The notes under the pieces: generated by a model
The model's input: the letters and a program-made list of their open reading frames with translations, nothing else
The model's database searches: none
What the model was told of the DNA's origin: nothing
NCBI GenBank assembly: GCA_002384855.1
Contig: DGBP01000003.1
Coordinates: 1-64,000, forward strand
Direction of reading: 5' to 3'
Source: Nocardioidaceae bacterium UBA4001
GTDB taxonomy: Bacteria; Actinomycetota; Actinomycetes; Propionibacteriales; Nocardioidaceae
Length of the DNA: 64,000 nt
Translations under genes and position numbers: made by a program
In this document: positions 24,897 through 33,425 of the stretch, piece by piece
Position numbering within the stretch: position 1 is the stretch's first letter
How the letters are laid out: every line of letters begins with the position of its first letter

Positions 24897-25008
24897 AACC
24901 CGTCAAGGGTACGGCGAGGCACCTGCCGGGCCGAATCCGAGAAGACCCGCTCCCGAACAGGACACAGCCCCCGACCTCCTCGGCCGAGGGCTGCGCGTCA
25001 TGGGTCGG

Positions 25009-25908
25009 TCACTCGTTGCCGGCGCCCGGTTGGGTCTCCGCCGCCTGCTGCATCGTCCGGGACTCGCTGACGACCTGCTTGGCCGTCGCCGGGTCGACCA
25101 GGGGTTCGGTGACGGGTAGGTCGAGGCCGGCCGCCGGGGTCGAGGACTGCTCCGCCTTCTTGCGGGGCGGCAGCTTGTCGCCGGGCGACGACTTCTTCGC
25201 CGCCGAGGTGTCGGCGGGGGCCTTCTTGGCAGTCGACGTCGCGGCCGGAGTCTTCTTCGCGGCCGGAGTCTTCTTCGCGGCCGGAGTCTTCTTCGCGGCA
25301 GCCTTCTTCGCTCCAGACTTCTTGGCGGGCTGCGCGGCGGTCGGGCTCGGGTCCTGGGACACCGCTGCCTCGACCACCCCTGCCACGTCGGCGGGCGTTG
25401 CGGTGACCTTCTTGCCCGGCGCCTTCTTGGCAGGGGCCGCCTTCTTCGCGGGTGCCTTCGTCGCAGGGGCCGCCTTCTTCGCGGGTGCCTTCGTCGCAGG
25501 GGCCGCCTTCTTCGCGGGTGCCTTCGTCGTCACAGGTCGGGTCGCCGCCGTCGTACCCCGGGTCCGGCTCGGGGTCTCGAGCACGTCACCGTGCTTCTTC
25601 GCCGTCTCCCCCGCACTCCGTGCCGCCGCCGGGGCCGGCTCGGACACCGGCGGGACGGACCGGAGGTCCGCGGGCGCGGAGGGCCTCACCGGCTCGTGCG
25701 CGGTCCCCCTGCCGCTCCTCGACCTGATCTGCTCAGCCGCCTTGCCGGCGACCTGACCGGCCACCGAGCCTGCCGTCTCGGCGACGAGCCTGCCCAACGC
25801 CATGGTGCCCTTGGCCTGCCCGACGACCTTGTCGGCGGCCGCCTTCGGGTCCTTGATCGTGCTTAACGCTGTCTCGGCGAGCTTGCCCATCGGGTTCTTG
25901 CGAGCCAC
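25009..25908 (-). CDS. Histone H1-like Lys/Ala-rich protein
   Basis: The 299-residue protein has an N-terminal region (1-60) with amphipathic helices (GKLAETALSTIKDPKAAADK). A long tail follows, dominated by Lys, Ala and Pro, including three copies of KAPAKKAAPAT and three of KKTPAA. Such tails bind DNA non-specifically, as in HupB/Lsr2-associated or H1-like nucleoid proteins. It does not have a recognisable HU domain. GTG 25908 was chosen, with AAAGGGA upstream. It is divergent from gluA, with an inverted repeat between them. Confidence 0.75.
   Translation of the reverse strand: MARKNPMGKLAETALSTIKDPKAAADKVVGQAKGTMALGRLVAETAGSVAGQVAGKAAEQIRSRSGRGTAHEPVRPSAPADLRSVPPVSEPAPAAARSAGETAKKHGDVLETPSRTRGTTAATRPVTTKAPAKKAAPATKAPAKKAAPATKAPAKKAAPAKKAPGKKVTATPADVAGVVEAAVSQDPSPTAAQPAKKSGAKKAAAKKTPAAKKTPAAKKTPAATSTAKKAPADTSAAKKSSPGDKLPPRKKAEQSSTPAAGLDLPVTEPLVDPATAKQVVSESRTMQQAAETQPGAGNE
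25243..25533. repeat. Tandem coding repeats in the H1-like gene
   Basis: An 18-base unit GGCCGGAGTCTTCTTCGC is repeated exactly three times at 25243-25296. A 33-base unit beginning GGCCGCCTTCTTCGCG is repeated three times with near identity at 25435-25533. Both keep the reading frame and build the KKTPAA and KAPAKKAAPAT protein repeats, so copy number is likely to vary between strains. Confidence 0.85.
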
Positions 25909-26020
25909 GTCTGTCCCTTTCGTCGATGACGCTGAGCCTGTCCCCGTCTTAACCGTAATGAAACTGTGTCGAGACCGTTGTGTGTAGGCAGTCACAGTCT
26001 CGAGTCGCTACGGTGCAGAC
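25909..26020. promoter_or_regulatory. Divergent promoter region of H1-like gene and gluA
   Basis: TCGAGAC (25969-25975) and GTCTCGA (25997-26003) form an inverted repeat with a 21-base spacer, just upstream of gluA. It could bind a regulator of the glutamate uptake operon. No regulator is identified, and the sequence does not match a motif I know. Confidence 0.35.
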
Positions 26021-26806
26021 ATGACCGCCGCCGAAGCATCATCCCCTGCGCCCTCCGGGGCCGGCACCGGCCAGCCGCTCGTGGTGCTCGACCACGTGAA
26101 CAAGTGGTTCGGTGACCTGCATGTGCTCCAGGACATCAACCTCACCATCCGTCGTGGCGAGGTCGTCGTCGTGATCGGCCCGTCGGGCTCGGGCAAGTCG
26201 ACGCTGTGCCGGGCGATCAACCGCCTCGAGACCATCCAGCAGGGCTCGATCACCCTCGACGGGCAGCCGCTCCCCGACGAGGGCAAGCAGCTGGCGAAGC
26301 TCCGCGCCGAGGTCGGCATGGTGTTCCAGTCCTTCAACCTCTTCGCGCACAAGACCATCCTCGAAAACGTCACGCTCGGACCGATCAAGGTGCGCAAGCA
26401 GAAGAAGGAGGATGCTGACCGTCGAGCGATGGAGCTCCTCGAACGCGTCGGCATCTCCGAGCAGTCCCACAAGTACCCCGCTCAGCTCTCCGGCGGCCAG
26501 CAGCAGCGCGTTGCCATCGCCCGCGCCCTGGCGATGGAGCCCAAGGTCATGCTCTTCGACGAGCCGACCTCCGCGCTGGACCCGGAGATGATCAAGGAGG
26601 TCCTCGACGTCATGGTCGACCTCGCCGAGCGCGGCATGACCATGGTCGTGGTGACCCACGAGATGGGCTTCGCCCGCACGGCGGCCAACCGGGTGATCTT
26701 CATGGCCGACGGGAAGATCGTCGAGGAGAACACCCCGGAGGAGTTCTTCACCAACCCGCAGTCGGACCGCGCCAAAGACTTCCTCGGCAAGATCCTGAAG
26801 CACTGA
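26021..26806 (+). CDS. gluA: Glutamate ABC transporter ATPase GluA
   Basis: The 261-residue ATPase energises the GluABCD glutamate importer. It has Walker A GPSGSGKST, the Q-loop VFQSFNLF, signature LSGGQQQR, Walker B VMLFDEPTSALD and the H-loop VVVTHEMGF, all intact. The first 20 residues are a non-conserved Ala/Ser/Pro leader. It is first of four co-directional genes gluA-gluB-gluC-gluD. The location next to recX-recA resembles Corynebacterium glutamicum, where gluABCD lies near the same genes. Confidence 0.93.
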   Translation: MTAAEASSPAPSGAGTGQPLVVLDHVNKWFGDLHVLQDINLTIRRGEVVVVIGPSGSGKSTLCRAINRLETIQQGSITLDGQPLPDEGKQLAKLRAEVGMVFQSFNLFAHKTILENVTLGPIKVRKQKKEDADRRAMELLERVGISEQSHKYPAQLSGGQQQRVAIARALAMEPKVMLFDEPTSALDPEMIKEVLDVMVDLAERGMTMVVVTHEMGFARTAANRVIFMADGKIVEENTPEEFFTNPQSDRAKDFLGKILKH

Positions 26807-26869
26807 ACGAAACACGAGCTCGGTCGGATGCAGCCGATGCAGTCGACCAGAAACCATGAAGGAGCATCG

Positions 26870-27763
26870 ATGCGGTTCATGAGAACGAAGGTTGTGGCCA
26901 TTGCGGCCGGTCTCTCGTTCGCCCTCGCAGCCTGTGGCGAAGCGGGCAGCAATGGCGGGGGCGAAGAGGTCGAGGTCGACGTCGCCGAGAACGCGGCCGA
27001 GAACTTCGACGACGGCACGCGGATGAAGGAGCTCGCCGAGTCCGGCTCCATCACCATCGGCGTCAAGTTCGACCAGCCCGGGATCGGTTTCAAGGGTGCC
27101 GCGGACGACATGCCGAAGGGCTTCGACCCCGAGATGGGCAAGATCCTTGCCGCCTCCCTCGGCATCGCCCCGGAGGACATCACGTGGAAGGAGACGATCT
27201 CCGACAACCGAGAGCCGTTCCTCCAGTCCGGCGAGGTCGACCTGGTGATCGCGTCGTACTCGATCACCGATGACCGCCGTGAGGTCGTCGGTCAGGCGGG
27301 TCCGTACTACATCACGGGCCAGCAGTTCCTGGTCAAGAAGGGTGGCACGGACATCGACACCCTCGAGGACGTCAAGGGCACGGAGGTCTGCTCGGTGACG
27401 GGCTCCACCTCGCTCGACAACGCTGAGGGCGTCGGCGCCAAGCCGCGCGGCTTCGACACGTACTCCGAGTGTGTGGACCAGGTCCTCAGCGGCACCGTCG
27501 ACGCGATGACCACGGACGGTGCGATCCTCCTCGGCTACGCCGCCGAGCACCCCGACGACCTCGAGGTCGTCGTCGAGCCCTTCTCCGAGGAGCGGTACGG
27601 CGTCGGCTACTCGAAGGACTCCCCCGAGATGTGCCAGTGGATCAACGACACCATCGAGGAGTCCTACGAGAACGGCAAGTGGGAGGAGGCGTTCGAGGCG
27701 ACCCTCGGCGCCTCGGGCGTGGACACCCCGGAGCAGCCTGAGCTCGACCCCTGCGAGGGGTGA
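26870..27763 (+). CDS. gluB: Glutamate-binding lipoprotein GluB
   Basis: Extracellular substrate-binding protein of the importer. The 297-residue precursor has a lipoprotein signal with lipobox LAACGE (Cys near 22), an acidic linker, then a type 3 solute-binding fold. Conserved stretches include GSITIGVKFDQPGIGF, GEVDLVIASYSIT and DAMTTDGAILLGY. ATG 26870 was chosen, preceded by GGAG; an upstream ATG at 26828 lacks such a site. A strong hairpin after the gene may raise its level above that of the permeases. Confidence 0.92.
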   Translation: MRFMRTKVVAIAAGLSFALAACGEAGSNGGGEEVEVDVAENAAENFDDGTRMKELAESGSITIGVKFDQPGIGFKGAADDMPKGFDPEMGKILAASLGIAPEDITWKETISDNREPFLQSGEVDLVIASYSITDDRREVVGQAGPYYITGQQFLVKKGGTDIDTLEDVKGTEVCSVTGSTSLDNAEGVGAKPRGFDTYSECVDQVLSGTVDAMTTDGAILLGYAAEHPDDLEVVVEPFSEERYGVGYSKDSPEMCQWINDTIEESYENGKWEEAFEATLGASGVDTPEQPELDPCEG

Positions 27764-27792
27764 GCCAGCGCTGACCGCCCAGGTCAGCCGAT

Positions 27793-27824
27793 GTCGGGGG
27801 CGCTCCGTCCGGGGCGCCCCCGAC
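27793..27824 (+). terminator. Attenuator-like hairpin between gluB and gluC
   Basis: GTCGGGGGCGC (27793-27803) pairs perfectly with GCGCCCCCGAC (27814-27824) around a 10-base loop, inside an operon. Such hairpins usually lower downstream expression or stabilise the upstream message, which would give excess binding protein. Confidence 0.7.
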
Positions 27825-27902
27825 CACGGGTCGGCACCACCATGGCCGTCTCGCGGCCGACCGGGACCCCGCCCCGGACCAACGAGATGAGGAGGTGAGC
27901 GC

Positions 27903-28556
27903 GTGGAGGACATTACGTCGAACTTCGACCTCGTGCTCAAGGCGTTCTGGCTCACCCTGCAGTTGCTGGTGCTCTCGGGCATCGCCTCGCTGATCCTGGG
28001 GACCGTCCTTGCCGCCATGCGTGTCGGACCGATCTCGGTGCTGCGCAAGGCCGGCGCCGCCTACGTCACGATCGTGCGCAACACGCCACTCCTGATCGTG
28101 TTCGTCTTCGTCTTCATCGCTGCCGCAAAGCTCGGCTGGTTCGTGGGAACACCGTTCGTCATCAAAGGGGTGGCCGCCCTGACCATCTACACCTCGGCCT
28201 TCGTCTGCGAGGCTGTCCGGTCCGGCGTCAACTCGGTCTCCCTCGGCCAGGCGGAGGCGTCGCGAGCGATCGGTCTGACGTTCTCGCAGTCGATGCAGTT
28301 CGTCGTGCTCCCTCAGTCCTTCCGGGCCGTCGTCCCCCCGCTCGCCAGCGTGCTCATCGCGCTGGCGAAGAACACGTCGGTCGCGGCGGCCTTCGGACTC
28401 ATGGAAGCAACCGCACGGATGCGGTACTTCACCAACAACAACGCCGATGACCGACTCTGGATCTTCCTCGTCTTCGCCGTCGGCTACATCATCATCGTCG
28501 AGCTCATGTCGGTAGGCGCCATGAGTCTCGAGCGACGCTGGAAGGTGGCGCGATGA
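27903..28556 (+). CDS. gluC: Glutamate ABC transporter permease GluC
   Basis: The 217-residue inner-membrane permease has about five transmembrane helices and the EAA-type loop (SLGQAEASRAIGLTFSQSMQ) that contacts the GluA ATPase. The GTG start at 27903 follows a GAGGTGAG site. Its end overlaps gluD by four bases (ATGA), so the two permeases are translationally coupled and should form a heterodimer. Confidence 0.92.
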   Translation: MEDITSNFDLVLKAFWLTLQLLVLSGIASLILGTVLAAMRVGPISVLRKAGAAYVTIVRNTPLLIVFVFVFIAAAKLGWFVGTPFVIKGVAALTIYTSAFVCEAVRSGVNSVSLGQAEASRAIGLTFSQSMQFVVLPQSFRAVVPPLASVLIALAKNTSVAAAFGLMEATARMRYFTNNNADDRLWIFLVFAVGYIIIVELMSVGAMSLERRWKVAR

Positions 28557-29410
28557 GCTCGGTCCTCTTCGACAACCCAGGGCCTCGCACCCGTGCGCGC
28601 CACCGCCTCTACTCAGTGCTGGCGGCGCTTCTGCTCGTCGGGGTGCTCGCCCTCGTGGCCTGGCGGATGTGGGAGAAGGGGCAGTTCGCCTACGATCTGT
28701 GGGAGCCGTTCGTCACCCCGGCGTACATCCAGATCCTCCTGGTCGACGGCCTCCTCAAGACCCTGCAGATGGCGGTCGTCTCGATCATCTTCGCCGTGGT
28801 CTTCGGTCTGGTGTTCGGGATCGCCAAGCTCTCCGACCACGCCGTCGCCCGCTGGCCCGCCTGGCTGGTGGTGGAGTTCTTCCGCGCCGTCCCGCTCCTG
28901 CTGCTGATCATCTTCGTCTTCTACAGCTACGGCATCGGCGACGGCTTCGGGGCGTACTGGTCCGTGGTGATCGGCCTCACGCTGTACAACGGCTCCGTGC
29001 TCGCCGAGATCTTCCGCGCCGGCATCAACGCGGTCCCCTTCGGCCAGGCAGAGGCCGCGTACGCGCTCGGGATGCGCAAGACCCAGGTCGTCTGGGTGGT
29101 GCAGCTGCCGCAAGCGGTGAAGATCATGCTTCCGGCGATCATCAGCCAGATGGTGGTGGCGCTCAAGGACACCAGCCTCGGCTACTACATCGTCGCTCCC
29201 GGCCTGACCTACGTCGGCAAGCAGATCTACGGCGAGTTCGGCAACCAGCTCCAGACGGTGATGGTCGTCGCCGCGCTCTACATCCTGGCCAACCTCGTCC
29301 TCACCTGGATCGCGACCTGGGTCCAGCGCCGGTTCGTGGGCGAGAAGAGGCTCGACAGCATCTCGGGCACCGGCTCGTTCGAGTCCGGCGCCAGCCAGGG
29401 CGGCGCCTGA
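28553..29410 (+). CDS. gluD: Glutamate ABC transporter permease GluD
   Basis: The 285-residue permease has about six hydrophobic segments and the coupling motif PFGQAEAAYALGMRKTQ. It starts with the ATG overlapping the gluC stop. A longer N-terminus and a Ser/Gly-rich C-terminal tail distinguish it from GluC. It pairs with GluC to form the membrane channel of the importer. The operon ends at the hairpin that begins inside its stop codon region. Confidence 0.92.
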   Translation: MSSVLFDNPGPRTRARHRLYSVLAALLLVGVLALVAWRMWEKGQFAYDLWEPFVTPAYIQILLVDGLLKTLQMAVVSIIFAVVFGLVFGIAKLSDHAVARWPAWLVVEFFRAVPLLLLIIFVFYSYGIGDGFGAYWSVVIGLTLYNGSVLAEIFRAGINAVPFGQAEAAYALGMRKTQVVWVVQLPQAVKIMLPAIISQMVVALKDTSLGYYIVAPGLTYVGKQIYGEFGNQLQTVMVVAALYILANLVLTWIATWVQRRFVGEKRLDSISGTGSFESGASQGGA

Positions 29411-29436
29411 CCTGAGCGGTCGCGAAGGTCAGGCGC
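29403..29436. terminator. Bidirectional terminator, gluD and hotdog protein
   Basis: GCGCCTGACC (29403-29412) pairs perfectly with GGTCAGGCGC (29427-29436) around a 14-base loop. It contains the stop codons of both convergent genes. Confidence 0.8.
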
Positions 29437-29914
29437 GGGCGCGGGTGGCGACGTCCGGCTTCTCGGTCACCCACAGCCGGATCACGCCCTCGACCACGAC
29501 CGTGCCGTCCTCGCGCACCCCGCGGACGCGCACAGGGACGTCAGGGTCGTCTCCGACCCAGGCCTCCGGGTCGGTCTCGGCGGTGCAGGTGATGTCGCTG
29601 GTCGCCTTGGCGGTGTAGTCGACCGCCATCCCCTTGGGGATCCACCGCTTGTGGGTGGGCACGGTGACCTCCGCGAGCGCACCCATCGCCGCCTCGAGGC
29701 CGTTGCAGATCGCAATCACGTGGACGGTCCCGATGTGGTTGTGCACCCGTCGGCGCTTCGGGATGCGCAGCTCCGCGTAGTTCGGTCGCAGCTCCACGAA
29801 CCCCGGTCTGATGGTCGCGAAGTACGGCGCCTTCTGGGAGAACAGCACCGAGAACACCTTGCGGCCGGCCGGGAGCCGGGTGACCTGGTTCCACAGGCCC
29901 ATCACACTGGTCAT
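29429..29914 (-). CDS. DUF4442-type hotdog-fold protein (thioesterase-like)
   Basis: The protein (161 residues from ATG 29914) resembles DUF4442/PaaI-like hotdog proteins. It has the HNHIGTVHVIAICNGLEAAMG stretch, in which the His-Asn-His and following helix form the putative acyl-CoA site, and an antiparallel sheet downstream. The substrate is unknown. An alternative ATG at 29926 would add four residues but coincides with the edge of a dyad at 29926-29939, so the inner start is preferred. It is convergent with gluD. Confidence 0.75.
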   Translation of the reverse strand: MTSVMGLWNQVTRLPAGRKVFSVLFSQKAPYFATIRPGFVELRPNYAELRIPKRRRVHNHIGTVHVIAICNGLEAAMGALAEVTVPTHKRWIPKGMAVDYTAKATSDITCTAETDPEAWVGDDPDVPVRVRGVREDGTVVVEGVIRLWVTEKPDVATRARA

Positions 29915-29925
29915 ACCGCCGTACA

Positions 29926-29939
29926 TTACCGGCAGGTAA
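29926..29939. promoter_or_regulatory. Possible operator dyad TTACC-N4-GGTAA
   Basis: A perfect inverted repeat TTACCGGCAGGTAA lies just upstream of the DUF4442 start at 29914. Its form suits a TetR- or MarR-type repressor. No regulator gene adjoins it. Confidence 0.4.
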
Positions 29940-29969
29940 CTTCCTCGCGCCAGCCTCGAGCCGCCAGTC

Positions 29970-31469
29970 TCAGCGGGCGACCTCGGTGGCGCGCGACTCC
30001 CGGACGACCGTCACCTTGATCTGACCGGGGTAGGTCAGCTCCTCCTCGAACTGCTTGGCGATGTCGCGGGCGAGCACCTGCGCGCCGATGTCGTCGACCT
30101 CGTCGGGGAGCACCATGACCCGGACGTCACGGCCGGCCTGCATCGCGAAGACCTTCTCCACCCCGGGCTTGGACATCGCGATGTCCTCGAGCCGGTGCAG
30201 ACGTTCGACGTACGACTCCAGGGACTCGCGGCGCGCCCCGGGCCGCCCCCCGCTGATGGCGTCCGCCGCCTGGGTGATCACCGCCTCGATCGTGCGCGGC
30301 TCGACCTCGTTGTGGTGGGCCTCGATCGCGTGTACGACGTCCTCATGCTCGCCGTACTTGCGGGCCAGCTCTGCCCCGACGATCGCGTGCGAGCCCTCCA
30401 CCTCGTGGGTGAGCGCCTTGCCGATGTCGTGCAGGAACGCACCGCGCACGCACAGCTCGCGGTCGAGACCGAGCTCGTCGGCGAGCAGGCCGGCGGCGTG
30501 GCCGGACTCGACGAGGTGCCGCAGGACGTTCTGACCGTAGGAGGTGCGGTACTTCAGCCTCCCGAGCGTGGCCACCAGCTCGGGGTGGAGGTCGGTGATC
30601 CCCATCTCGAGAGCTGCGTCGGTCCCCGCGCGCTCGCACAGGCGGTCGACCTCGAGACAGGAGCGCTCGTGGACCTCCTCGATGCGCGTGGGGTGGATCC
30701 GGCCGTCGGCGACGAGCTCCTCGAGGGTCAGCCGCGCCATCTCCCGGCGGACCGGGTCGAAGCAGCTGAGGAGTACGGCGCCGGGGGTGTCGTCGACGAT
30801 GAGGTTGACCCCGGTGATCTGCTCGAAGGACCGGATGTTGCGGCCCTCGCGGCCGATGATCCGGCCCTTCATGTCGTCGCCGGCGAGCTGGACGGTCGAC
30901 ACGACCGACTCGCTGGTCTGCTCCGAGGCGAGGCGCTGGATGACGGTCGCCAGGATCCGCTTGGCGCGGGCGTCGGCCTCGTCCTGGGCGACCCGCTCGA
31001 TGTCGCGGGCGGTGAGGGCGGCGGCGCGCTTCGCGTCGGCCTCGATGCTCTCGATCAGCTGGGCCCGGGCGTCCTCCGCGGTCAGGCCGGCGACCTGCTC
31101 GAGGGTGCGACGCCGCTCCTCCTCGATGTCGAGCAGCTCCGCACGCCTGGCCTCGAGCTCGGTCTCGGTCGCGGTCAGCTGCTCCGCACGGCTCTGGACC
31201 TGCCGGGCCTGCTCGTCGACCCGGGTCTCCCGCTCGCCGAGCCGGTGCTCACGGCGCTCGATGTCCTGGCGCTGCTCCTGGAGGTCGCGGTGGAGGGCGT
31301 CCTCGTGCCTGGCGGCGCGGTGCCGGTTGAAGAGGCTCACCGCGAGGGTGCCCACACCGGCGACCACCAACAGGGCGATGATCGCGATCAGCCACTCGAC
31401 CATGTTGAGCCCGAGGAGGAGGGGGTGGCTCCCGCCGGCCTGGTCCGCCGTCGTGGCAAGTCCGTTCAT
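29970..31469 (-). CDS. rny: Ribonuclease Y
   Basis: Membrane-anchored endoribonuclease that starts mRNA decay. The 499-residue protein has one transmembrane helix (about 23-45, VEWLIAIIALLVVAG). A long charged coiled coil follows (about 50-175), then a KH RNA-binding domain with GRIIGREGRNI and the HD nuclease domain (FLHDIGKAL; metal ligands His-Asp). ATG 31469 has AGGAG seven bases upstream. A hairpin overlaps this site (31478-31500). It follows recX on the same strand. Confidence 0.94.
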   Translation of the reverse strand: MNGLATTADQAGGSHPLLLGLNMVEWLIAIIALLVVAGVGTLAVSLFNRHRAARHEDALHRDLQEQRQDIERREHRLGERETRVDEQARQVQSRAEQLTATETELEARRAELLDIEEERRRTLEQVAGLTAEDARAQLIESIEADAKRAAALTARDIERVAQDEADARAKRILATVIQRLASEQTSESVVSTVQLAGDDMKGRIIGREGRNIRSFEQITGVNLIVDDTPGAVLLSCFDPVRREMARLTLEELVADGRIHPTRIEEVHERSCLEVDRLCERAGTDAALEMGITDLHPELVATLGRLKYRTSYGQNVLRHLVESGHAAGLLADELGLDRELCVRGAFLHDIGKALTHEVEGSHAIVGAELARKYGEHEDVVHAIEAHHNEVEPRTIEAVITQAADAISGGRPGARRESLESYVERLHRLEDIAMSKPGVEKVFAMQAGRDVRVMVLPDEVDDIGAQVLARDIAKQFEEELTYPGQIKVTVVRESRATEVAR

Positions 31470-31477
31470 CCCAGGCT

Positions 31478-31500
31478 CCTGTCGCTATGGGCGCGACAGG
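31478..31500 (-). promoter_or_regulatory. Leader hairpin overlapping the rny ribosome binding site
   Basis: On the minus strand CCTGTCGC and GCGACAGG form an eight-bp stem around a seven-base loop. The 3' arm holds the AGG of the AGGAG Shine-Dalgarno sequence, so folding could hide the start site of RNase Y, an enzyme for which autoregulation would be plausible. Confidence 0.5.
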
Positions 31501-31563
31501 GTATGCCTCACCGAGCGACAGAAAACCCGCCGCTTCAGGATCGAACGTACGTGTCGCGCATGT

Positions 31564-31609
31564 CCGGCTTCAGCCGGGTGAATGTCTGTTTCGGGTCCGA
31601 TTGCTCGGA
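31564..31609 (-). terminator. Two small hairpins after recX
   Basis: TCCGA-TTGC-TCGGA (31596-31609) and CCGGCT-TC-AGCCGG (31564-31577) lie between the recX stop and rny. Either could end the recA-recX transcript. Stems are only five and six base pairs, so this is tentative. Confidence 0.35.
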
Positions 31610-31651
31610 TGGGTTCTGCACTTTCGAGGCTAGGTCGCCGAGGTGGGCCGG

Positions 31652-32302
31652 TCAAGGAGAACGGTTGTCCCACCACGCTTCGGCAACCGGATCCGCACCA
31701 TTCTCGCCCTCGGCGACCCCGTGGGCGTCGAGCTCCTCACGCACCACGCGCCACACGACCTCCCCGGAGTGACCCTTGCGGGCGAGCATGCCGGCAAGAC
31801 GCCGGGTCGCGGTGGTGCGGTCGACCCCCCGCATCGTGCGCAGCTTGCGCTGGACGAGCGCACGGGCGGCCGCCTCACCGTCCTCGGGACGCACCTCGTC
31901 GAGCGCCTCCCGCGCCAGCTCCTCGTCGATGCCCTTGCGACGCAGCTCCTGCGCCATGGCGCGACGGCCCAGGCCCTTGCTGCGCTGACGCGACTCCACC
32001 CAGGCGTGGGCGAAGGCTGCGTCGTCGATGAGGCCGACCTCCTCGAAGCGGTCCAGCAGCCGCTGCGCCACGTCGTCGGGCACGCGGCGTCGCGCCAGCT
32101 TCTCGGCCAGCTCCGCCCGGCTGCGCGCCTGTCCGGTGAGCTGGTCGAGCAGGATCTTCCGCGCGACCTCCTCGGGGTCCGCATCGGGGCCGAGCTCGGC
32201 GGCGTCCTCCGGCAGGGCAGCATCCTCGGGCACGACGGAGCCGCCCGCCTGGCCCCCCTGCGAGGAGGGACCGGACGGACGGCTCGGGTCGCGGTGAGGC
32301 AC
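31652..32302 (-). CDS. recX: RecX, regulator of RecA
   Basis: RecX binds RecA filaments and limits their growth. The 216-residue protein has a Pro/Ser/Gln-rich extension (about 1-45). Three tandem RecX three-helix repeats follow, with typical stretches such as SRAELAEKLARRRVPDDVAQ, KGLGRRAMAQELRRKGID and GHSGEVVWRVVREEL. ATG 32302 lies eight bases after the recA stop, so the two genes form one operon and RecX is made under the same damage control. Confidence 0.92.
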   Translation of the reverse strand: MPHRDPSRPSGPSSQGGQAGGSVVPEDAALPEDAAELGPDADPEEVARKILLDQLTGQARSRAELAEKLARRRVPDDVAQRLLDRFEEVGLIDDAAFAHAWVESRQRSKGLGRRAMAQELRRKGIDEELAREALDEVRPEDGEAAARALVQRKLRTMRGVDRTTATRRLAGMLARKGHSGEVVWRVVREELDAHGVAEGENGADPVAEAWWDNRSP

Positions 32303-32310
32303 TGCTCGGG

Positions 32311-33363
32311 TCAGAAGTCGACCCCGGTCGGCTCTGCCGGACCGGCGCCGTCAGCGGGCTTGTCCACGTGGGCCCCGATCCCGAGCTTCTCGAGGATCCG
32401 CTTCTCGATCTCGTTGGCGAGGTCGGGGTTGTCGCGCAGGAAGTTGCGGGAGTTCTCCTTGCCCTGCCCGAGCTGGTCGCCCTCGTAGGTGTACCAGGCA
32501 CCGGCCTTGCGGACGAGCCCCTGCTCGACGCCGACGTCGATCAGACCGCCCTCACGGCTGATGCCCTGGCCGTACATGATGTCGAACTCCGCCTGCTTGA
32601 ACGGCGGGGCGACCTTGTTCTTCACGACCTTGATCCGGGTGCGGTTGCCGACCATCTCCTGGCCGTCCTTGAGCGTCTCGATGCGTCGGACGTCGAGGCG
32701 CACCGAGGAGTAGAACTTCAGCGCACGACCACCGGTCGTGGTCTCGGGCGAGCCGAACATCACGCCGATCTTCTCGCGCAGCTGGTTGATGAAGATCATC
32801 GTCGTGCCCGCACCGTTGAGCGCCCCGGTCATCTTCCGCAGCGCCTGGCTCATGAGGCGAGCCTGGAGGCCGACGTGGCTGTCGCCCATCTCGCCCTCGA
32901 TCTCGGCGCGAGGCACGAGCGCGGCCACCGAGTCGACGACGATCAGGTCGAGCGCGCCGGAGCGGATCAGCATGTCGGCGATCTCGAGCGCCTGCTCACC
33001 CGAGTCGGGCTGCGACACCAGGAGCGCGTCGGTGTCGACACCGAGTGCCTTGGCGTACTCCGGGTCGAGGGCGTGCTCGGCGTCGATGAACGCGACGATG
33101 CCGCCGGCGCGCTGGGCGTTGGCCACCGCGTGCAGGGCGACGGTGGTCTTGCCGGAGGACTCCGGGCCGTAGATCTCCACGACACGGCCGCGCGGGAGCC
33201 CGCCGATGCCGAGCGCGATGTCGAGGGAGATGGCTCCGGTCGGGATGATCTCGAGCGGGGCGCGGGTCTCGTCGCCGAGGCGCATCACCGAGCCCTTGCC
33301 GAACTGCCGTTCGATGTTCGCGAGCGCGGCGTCCAGCGCCTTGTCGCGGTCTCCACCAGCCAT
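32311..33363 (-). CDS. recA: RecA recombinase
   Basis: RecA forms filaments on single-stranded DNA, drives strand exchange and triggers LexA cleavage. The 350-residue protein has Walker A GPESSGKTT, Walker B LIVVDSVAALVP, the L1/L2 loops (GEMGDSHVGLQ and GGRALKFYSSVR) and the usual C-terminal domain. No intein is present, unlike in M. tuberculosis. ATG 33363 was chosen because MAGGDRDKALDAAL matches family N-termini. Its 5' region has both a LexA box (33515-33530) and a PafBC-type promoter (33426-33448). Confidence 0.98.
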   Translation of the reverse strand: MAGGDRDKALDAALANIERQFGKGSVMRLGDETRAPLEIIPTGAISLDIALGIGGLPRGRVVEIYGPESSGKTTVALHAVANAQRAGGIVAFIDAEHALDPEYAKALGVDTDALLVSQPDSGEQALEIADMLIRSGALDLIVVDSVAALVPRAEIEGEMGDSHVGLQARLMSQALRKMTGALNGAGTTMIFINQLREKIGVMFGSPETTTGGRALKFYSSVRLDVRRIETLKDGQEMVGNRTRIKVVKNKVAPPFKQAEFDIMYGQGISREGGLIDVGVEQGLVRKAGAWYTYEGDQLGQGKENSRNFLRDNPDLANEIEKRILEKLGIGAHVDKPADGAGPAEPTGVDF

Positions 33364-33425
33364 GGAAGTAATCCGTCCGTCTGTCCGCCTGTTCGCGGAT
33401 CCTGAGCTTCTCTTCATCGCGGTTG

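Noticed and set aside
24950..24975. CCCGAACAGGACAC upstream of the miaB/H1-like junction as a LexA box
   Set aside because: The right half lacks GTTCG; no dyad, and the neighbours are not SOS genes.
25243..25533. Short regular repeats as a possible CRISPR array
   Set aside because: Units are contiguous without spacers and encode Lys/Ala protein repeats in frame.
26039..28048. A 669-codon minus-strand open frame
   Set aside because: Antisense to gluA and gluB; repetitive composition and no motif.
32311..33363. An intein in recA, as in M. tuberculosis
   Set aside because: The 350-residue recA frame is uninterrupted and of normal length.
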